From the NCBI GenBank assembly GCA_947177645.1, contig CAMWVJ010000014.1, forward strand, positions 1-10,373: a DNA stretch of 10,373 nucleotides. The letters run 5' to 3'. Of this stretch, positions 6,738 to 10,373 are shown piece by piece. The position numbers and the translations under genes were made by a program. Each line of letters starts with the position of its first letter. The stretch's first letter is position 1. The notes under the pieces are model-generated. The model had not been told where the DNA came from. It made no database searches and saw only the letters and a list, made by a program, of their open reading frames with translations. Origin of the DNA: an uncultured Desulfovibrio sp. (lineage in GTDB: Bacteria; Desulfobacterota; Desulfovibrionia; Desulfovibrionales; Desulfovibrionaceae).

Positions 6738-7889
6738 ATGGTCAAGCCGGCGTCTCCCTCCATCCGAATTAAAACACCATATGTAGGGGTGTATTACCGC
6801 TTTGCCAAGCGGAGGAAGTGCGCGGACGGCAAGCTCGACAAGTGTTATGACATCACCTTCAAGAGCCCAGGCGGCAAGACAGTTTACGAGCGCGTGGGCT
6901 GGAGATCGGAAGGCTACACGATTGAGGACGCGATAAAACTCCGGGGGCTCAGGATACGGGAGACCAGGCATCCCGAGCTTTTCAAGCCCAGGAAACCCGA
7001 GCGCTCCAAGGGCATCACGGTTGATGAAGCCTGGGACGCCTTTAAGCAGAATTGGCTCCCTAACCTCAAAAATCAGTACCACGCAGAAAAAACGTATGAG
7101 CGTTATATTCGTCCGCGCTTCGGCCAGAGATATATCCTTACCATCAGCGAGCTTGAGCTTGAGGGATTCAAGCAGGAGCTTCTTACCACAGGCGGAAAAG
7201 AGGGAAACGGCCTAAAACCCGCATCAGTTGCCCAAATCATCACGAATTTTAAGCGTATCGTGAACAAGGCATTGAAATGGAATATGTTTGAAGGGCGGAA
7301 TCCACTTTCCGGCATGACCGTAAAGAATTCCTTTGAGAAGCGAGAGCGCTATCTTTCACGCGAAGAAGCGGACAAGATATTTGACGGATTGCAGTTCGTT
7401 TCATGCTCCTTATATAGAATTTCCCGGATTGCGCTGTATACTGGCTTACGGCTGAATGAAATCATCAACCTTCGGGGCCGTGACATCAACTTGGAGCAGG
7501 GCACCATCCATGTTCGGTTCGGCAAAGCCGGGGAAAGAACCGCATACATACCCAAGGATTTTACAGCGGAACTTGCGAAGATGCTTCCACCAGACCCGGC
7601 GGCCCTCCTTTTCGCCCGTGCTGATGGAGGCCCCTTGTCTGCGGCTGCAACCTCCTTGGCGTTTGCCAAGTTCATTGACAGCGCGGGCTTGAATGAACCG
7701 GGCGTGGATACCATCCATAAAATCGTTTTTCACACCTTCCGGCACACCTTCTGTTCCTGGTTAGCCATTGCGGGTGTTCCGCTCTATACCATTGCAAAGC
7801 TCGCCGGGCACAAGACCATCAGCATGACCCAGCGATATGCCAAGCTCTCGCCCAGCGTCCAGCGCGATGCCTTGGATCACTTGACATGA
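6738..7889 (+). CDS. int: Tyrosine recombinase / phage-type integrase
   Basis: This is a 383-residue site-specific recombinase that would integrate and excise the element. ATG 6738 follows GGAG by five bases. Residues about 10-85 form a basic arm-DNA-binding type N-terminus. Residues about 93-190 are a core-binding SAM-like domain (EAWDAFKQNWLPNL, then KPASVAQIITNFKRIVNKAL). Residues about 203-380 are the catalytic domain. The full catalytic set is visible: Arg238 in YTGLRLNEI, Lys263 in FGKAGERTAYIP, His332 and Arg335 in HTFRHTF, His358 in LAGHKT and nucleophile Tyr367 in QRYAKL. The gene reads away from the putative attL and ends in a strong terminator 33 bases later. Codon use is less GC-biased than in purD/purE, consistent with horizontal origin. 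I cannot assign a narrower subfamily. Confidence 0.93.
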   Translation: MVKPASPSIRIKTPYVGVYYRFAKRRKCADGKLDKCYDITFKSPGGKTVYERVGWRSEGYTIEDAIKLRGLRIRETRHPELFKPRKPERSKGITVDEAWDAFKQNWLPNLKNQYHAEKTYERYIRPRFGQRYILTISELELEGFKQELLTTGGKEGNGLKPASVAQIITNFKRIVNKALKWNMFEGRNPLSGMTVKNSFEKRERYLSREEADKIFDGLQFVSCSLYRISRIALYTGLRLNEIINLRGRDINLEQGTIHVRFGKAGERTAYIPKDFTAELAKMLPPDPAALLFARADGGPLSAAATSLAFAKFIDSAGLNEPGVDTIHKIVFHTFRHTFCSWLAIAGVPLYTIAKLAGHKTISMTQRYAKLSPSVQRDALDHLT

Positions 7890-7921
7890 CCCGTGCCATC
7901 TTCTGGAGCGAGGAAGCGAAG

Positions 7922-7945
7922 AACCGGCCAAGTGCCGGTTTTTTT
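7922..7945 (+). terminator. Rho-independent terminator of int
   Basis: AACCGGC (7922-7928) and GCCGGTT (7934-7940) form a 7-bp stem with a 5-base loop CAAGT. A further T5 run and C (7941-7946) follow, giving seven consecutive T counting the stem end. It lies 33 bases after the int stop and separates int from the mobilization region. Confidence 0.85.
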
Positions 7946-7964
7946 CTTAATTTTAATCAGATAG

Positions 7965-8063
7965 CTGAATCGTGTCTTTTTCTTACCCTAAACGTAACTG
8001 AAATATATCCCAACCATATCTAAAACGTGGCCGAATCGTGCCCGAAATGTATCCAAATCATGA
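7965..8063. repeat. Nine tandem 11-bp degenerate direct repeats, helically phased
   Basis: Cutting 7965-8063 every 11 bases gives nine units that align without gaps. The consensus is C-Y-N-A-A-W-Y-R-T-R-N. Position 1 is C in 9/9, position 2 is Y in 9/9, positions 4 and 5 are A in 8/9 each, position 7 is Y in 9/9, position 9 is T in 9/9 and position 10 is R in 9/9. Examples are CTGAATCGTGT (7965), CCGAATCGTGC (8031) and CCGAAATGTAT (8042). The second unit (7976) is the weakest. The neighbouring 11-mers on both sides do not fit, so the array has sharp ends. The spacing of about one helical turn puts every unit on the same DNA face and phases the short A-tracts, predicting multiple protein binding, curvature, or both. 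It lies about 53 bases from the putative nick. Confidence 0.8.
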
Positions 8064-8076
8064 AAATTCAGGAATA

Positions 8077-8106
8077 TTGCATAAAAAAGGTACGAAATGG
8101 TAACAT
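8077..8106 (+). promoter_or_regulatory. Possible promoter for the traJ-traI operon
   Basis: TTGCAT (8077-8082) and TAACAT (8101-8106) are separated by 18 bases. The matches are moderate: three and four of six consensus positions. Transcription from here would pass through the oriT hairpin before traJ. A promoter between the hairpin and traJ, as I recall for RP4, is not excluded. Confidence 0.25.
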
Positions 8107-8115
8107 CAAAATGAA

Positions 8116-8213
8116 GGCAGGACAGGTAAAGTAGTACCACTTTTCAAGTGGCTACTTTACGTCCTGCCCCCTCAACGCCGGGGGTGGCTTGCTTATTCGC
8201 CTACGGCTCAACG
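8116..8213 (-). other. oriT: RP4 (IncP)-like origin of transfer, oriT
   Basis: An interrupted 23-bp palindrome spans 8116-8168: GGCAGGAC/GTCCTGCC, GTAAAGTAG/CTACTTTAC and CCACTT/AAGTGG around a TTC loop, with AG and TA bulges in the left arm. On the minus strand the left arm reads CTACTTTACCTGTCCTGCC. From memory the RP4 nic region has the same 19 bases with two transitions, so the nick should fall between G8118 and C8117 on the minus strand. Two further blocks that I recall from RP4 oriT occur on the traJ side: CTTATTCGC (8192-8200) and CTCAACG (8208-8214). The adjoining traJ/traI-like genes support the call. Transfer would lead toward lower coordinates. Confidence 0.78.
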
Positions 8214-8227
8214 CTGAAAGCACGAAG

Positions 8228-8551
8228 ATGAACGCCAAAAAGCCCAAGCGCTCGGAACAGGTCAAGGCATATGTCACTCGGGAGGAGCTGCTTGCCATCG
8301 TGGAGTCAAGCGAGCGCGCCGGGCTCACCCTCTCCGAGTTCATCCGGCGCGTCTGCCTGGGGGCACGTATCGAGAGCCGCGAAGATCAGCAAGCCCGGCG
8401 AGAGCTTTTGAAGGTCAATGCCGACCTGGGGCGGCTTGGCGGGCTCTTGAAGCAGACGCTGGCAGCCGGGCACAAGGAGCAGATTTACGGGCTGCTCCAT
8501 AATATCGACCAGGCGCAAGCGCTTCTGAAAGCCAGGATACGGAGCCTATGA
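8228..8551 (+). CDS. traJ: TraJ/MobC-like relaxosome accessory protein (ribbon-helix-helix)
   Basis: This is a 107-residue protein from ATG 8228, with GAAAG at 8216-8220 as a weak ribosome-binding site. An in-frame TTG at 8189 would add 13 residues but falls inside the oriT block. Residues 11-17 (QVKAYVT) look like the DNA-contacting strand of a ribbon-helix-helix fold. Helices at about 18-31 and 34-48 follow, the second beginning TLSEFIRR. Residues 63-75, VNADLGRLGGLLK, closely match the conserved C-terminal block of RP4 TraJ as I remember it (NGDLGRLGGLLK). RP4 TraJ binds the arm of the inverted repeat next to nic and brings TraI to the site, so the same role at the 8116-8168 palindrome is inferred. 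The stop overlaps the traI start as ATGA, indicating translational coupling. Databases may label it MobC. Confidence 0.88.
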   Translation: MNAKKPKRSEQVKAYVTREELLAIVESSERAGLTLSEFIRRVCLGARIESREDQQARRELLKVNADLGRLGGLLKQTLAAGHKEQIYGLLHNIDQAQALLKARIRSL

Positions 8552-10140
8552 TAAGCAAGCGCATCCAATGCCAGGCGGGCGATGACAACTATGGGCGTCT
8601 CGCCAGCTACATTGCGGACGCCAGTCACCAGGGCGAGAAATCCCTGGTGAGTTGGTGCGCCGGTTGCTGGGCCGGGGACGACTACGAGCTTGCCGTGCAG
8701 GAAGTGGCCGATACCCAGGCTCTTAATACCCGAAGCCAGGGCGTCAAAACATATCACCTGGTCGTCAGCTTCCGGCCAGAGGATGCTGCCGTATTAACGC
8801 CGGAAAAGCTCAAGGCTATTGAAGAGCGTTTCGCACAAGCCCTCGGGCTTGCCGAGCATCAGCGCCATTGTGGTGTCCACGTCAACACCGAAAATATGCA
8901 CATGCACGTCGCATATAACCTGATTCACCCAGAAAGGCTCACGCGCGTTGAGCCTTGGCGGGACTACATCAAGCGCGACAAACTGTGCCGTGAACTGGAG
9001 CAGGAATACGGCCTGGTCATTGACAATGGCAGGAACAAGGCCGCAGGCCGGAGCCTGAGCGACAAGGCCGCGGGCGTGGAGGCCCATACCGGCTTGCAGT
9101 CCTTTGAGAGTTATGCGCGTGACCAGGGTGCAGCGTTGCTTGGCGCGCTCGAAAACGCGCAGACGTGGGAGGACGTGCATAGCCTGTTCGCCCGGCAGGG
9201 GCTTGCAATTCAGCCGCGCGGAGCGGGGCTCGTGGTCAAGGATAGGCACGGGCGTCAAACCGCCAAAGCCAGTGCGGTTCATCGTGACCTTTCGCTTAAG
9301 AAGCTGGAAGAGCATTTCGGGTCATTTATGGCCGCAAGCGGGAGGCTGCCTGAGAGCGAGAAGCGCTATGGAGCCAAGCCTCTCCAGAAAGCCCCCGACC
9401 GCAACCAGCTTTGGCAGGAGTTCCAGACTCTGAGCGAGAACCAGAAGGAGGAGCTATCGGCCATCCGCAAAAAATGGCGCGAGAAGCGCGAAGAATTGAA
9501 CCGCAAGCCTATGGCCAGAAAGACTAGGGCGAATATGCTAAAGCTGGCAAGGCAGTATGAAGCCGAGGAGATCCACGAGGCAAAAACCCGTGGGAGCACG
9601 TCCGCCTCATGGCTCGAATTTTTGCGAGTCAAGGCCGCTGGAGGCGATGAAACCGCCTTGGCCGTGTTGCGGTCACGGCACGAAGAAACAGCGCCGGAGA
9701 CTACCCTGGAGCAACAGGAGCAGGCCCGGAGACAAAGTGTCTATCTATCAAGCAAGCGAGCTATCCTGGAAAGCCGGGAGCTCTCCTCAAAGACCAAGAC
9801 CAAGCTCTTGAGCATGGCCACGATGGAGACTGTATCCAGCGATGCCACCGCAAAAATCAGCAAGCACGGGAGCATCATCTACACGCTAACCAATGGCGGC
9901 AAAATTAGCGATACTGGTAAGAGCATTACTTTCAGCGAGGGGGCGCGCGAAACGGCCTTGGCATACATGGCCGCGAAGTGGGGAGTTCGGCGTCGTGCGA
10001 TAGACCGCGCGACCGGCAATACCGTCTTTATCTTGGCAAGCGGCCAGCGCGTTGTCCTGGAAGCGGGGAAGAACTGTCTTGAACGGCCGAGCACCCGGAC
10101 GCGCGCGCAGGAACGGACACACCCCGGAATGAGTCGATAG
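8548..10140 (+). CDS. traI: MOBP relaxase, RP4 TraI-like, with LPD7-type C-terminal domain
   Basis: This 530-residue relaxase should nick one oriT strand, stay bound to its 5' end through a tyrosine, and lead transfer. ATG 8548 overlaps the traJ stop by the ATGA arrangement. The nuclease domain covers about residues 1-260. Tyr21 in RLASYIAD aligns with the RP4 catalytic tyrosine. KTYHLVVSF is at 67-75. The metal-binding motif HVNTENMHMH-VAYN has His111, His118, His120 and Asn124. RP4 has an Asp where this protein has Asn113. A charged, likely coiled-coil linker follows at about 280-420. Residues about 432-497 (SKHGSIIYTLTNGGKISDTG, then an ALAYMAAKWG helix) fit the LPD7 domain seen in such relaxases. 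It is shorter than RP4 TraI (about 730 residues). Databases may label it MobA or relaxase/mobilization nuclease. Confidence 0.92.
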   Translation: MISKRIQCQAGDDNYGRLASYIADASHQGEKSLVSWCAGCWAGDDYELAVQEVADTQALNTRSQGVKTYHLVVSFRPEDAAVLTPEKLKAIEERFAQALGLAEHQRHCGVHVNTENMHMHVAYNLIHPERLTRVEPWRDYIKRDKLCRELEQEYGLVIDNGRNKAAGRSLSDKAAGVEAHTGLQSFESYARDQGAALLGALENAQTWEDVHSLFARQGLAIQPRGAGLVVKDRHGRQTAKASAVHRDLSLKKLEEHFGSFMAASGRLPESEKRYGAKPLQKAPDRNQLWQEFQTLSENQKEELSAIRKKWREKREELNRKPMARKTRANMLKLARQYEAEEIHEAKTRGSTSASWLEFLRVKAAGGDETALAVLRSRHEETAPETTLEQQEQARRQSVYLSSKRAILESRELSSKTKTKLLSMATMETVSSDATAKISKHGSIIYTLTNGGKISDTGKSITFSEGARETALAYMAAKWGVRRRAIDRATGNTVFILASGQRVVLEAGKNCLERPSTRTRAQERTHPGMSR

Positions 10141-10236
10141 TCTGGACGCTCGTAGCACGAATGAGGAATGTCCCGAGCTGAGATCACCAGGTTGGCCAAA
10201 ATAATAACCGCTTGAAATTCCAAGGAGTGATTTTTT

Positions 10237-10373
10237 ATGGCCGTGACACGTTTTTTTGAAAATCCGAGGATAGAACGTTTGGCCAAGAAAGGTATCAAGT
10301 GGCTCCAAAGGTTTCTGGACGACCCGAAAAGTTGGTGGGAAAATCACAAATACACGCTTACGCTGGTTGTAAT
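10237..10373 (+). CDS. Start of an unidentified protein, cut by the window edge
   Basis: ATG 10237 follows AAGGAG (10222-10227) at nine bases and opens a frame of 45 complete codons to the window end. The N-terminus is basic and amphipathic (FFENPRIERLAKKGIKWLQR), with several tryptophans (WL at 22-23, WW at 33-34), and turns hydrophobic at the edge (TLTLVV). A membrane segment probably follows. It lies 96 bases after traI on the same strand. I do not recognise the family; a transfer-associated membrane protein is possible from position only. The 96-base gap itself shows no terminator hairpin. Confidence 0.6.
   Translation, partial: MAVTRFFENPRIERLAKKGIKWLQRFLDDPKSWWENHKYTLTLVV

Larger units (their letters stand above)
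7890..8227. other. Gene-free transfer-origin region (338 bases)
   Basis: No credible reading frame occupies this stretch. In order it holds the int terminator, the nine-unit 11-bp array, an AT-rich spacer (8064-8115), the palindromic oriT with its nick site, a short CCCCC/GGGGG inverted pair (8167-8171 and 8180-8184) and the conserved oriT-distal blocks leading into traJ. It is the regulatory and processing centre of the element. Confidence 0.75.

Noticed and set aside
7965..8063. CRISPR array
   Set aside because: The units are 11 bp, contiguous and degenerate, with no spacers and no cas genes in the window.
8189..8227. TTG 8189 as the traJ start
   Set aside because: It falls inside conserved oriT blocks and the added residues have no counterpart in TraJ. 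ATG 8228 begins directly before the ribbon-helix-helix segment.
9879..10347. Minus-strand frames 9879-10298 and 9886-10347
   Set aside because: They are antisense to the relaxase C-terminus and the next gene, with no ribosome-binding site or recognisable domain.

Overview
The window appears to come from a GC-rich deltaproteobacterium, most likely a Desulfovibrio relative. This is inferred from gene content and codon use, not from a marker gene. It has two parts that differ sharply in composition. Positions 1 to about 6556 are very GC-rich chromosomal backbone. From about 6557 to the end the DNA is much more AT-rich between genes and more mixed in codon use, and it carries integration and conjugation genes.

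Backbone, minus strand: a cvpA - mazG - lipoprotein operon runs leftward from a sigma70-type promoter at 2719-2747. CvpA is a four-helix inner-membrane protein. MazG is a two-domain NTP pyrophosphohydrolase. The third gene starts 2 bases after the mazG stop, uses GTG, leaves the window at base 1, and encodes a lipoprotein whose sequence recalls a GH13 (trehalose synthase/alpha-amylase) barrel with substituted catalytic motifs. Backbone, plus strand: a divergent promoter at 2822-2850 drives an exported protein with a TolB-like N-terminal region and FG-GAP repeats. purD and class I purE follow in the same direction with short gaps, so this looks like one transcription unit.

Mobile element: a 13-base segment at 6544-6556 reads on the minus strand as the 3' end of a tRNA including CCA. 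I read it as the left attachment core (attL) of an element inserted in a tRNA gene, probably tRNA-Leu, whose body should lie at the right end outside the window. Next come three copies of an 11-base motif that may be integrase arm sites, a tyrosine recombinase gene, and a strong terminator. A 338-base gene-free stretch (7890-8227) then holds nine tandem 11-bp units in exact helical phase and an origin of transfer resembling that of IncP plasmid RP4, with the probable nick on the minus strand at 8117/8118. Two translationally coupled genes follow: a TraJ-like ribbon-helix-helix accessory protein and a TraI-like MOBP relaxase with an LPD7-type C-terminus. A further gene begins at 10237 and is cut by the window edge.

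Together int, attL, oriT, traJ and traI describe the left end of an integrative mobilizable or conjugative element. The nick orientation would send the 11-bp array and int into the recipient first and the relaxase genes last, the arrangement I recall for RP4. The most unusual item is the 11-bp phased array next to oriT.
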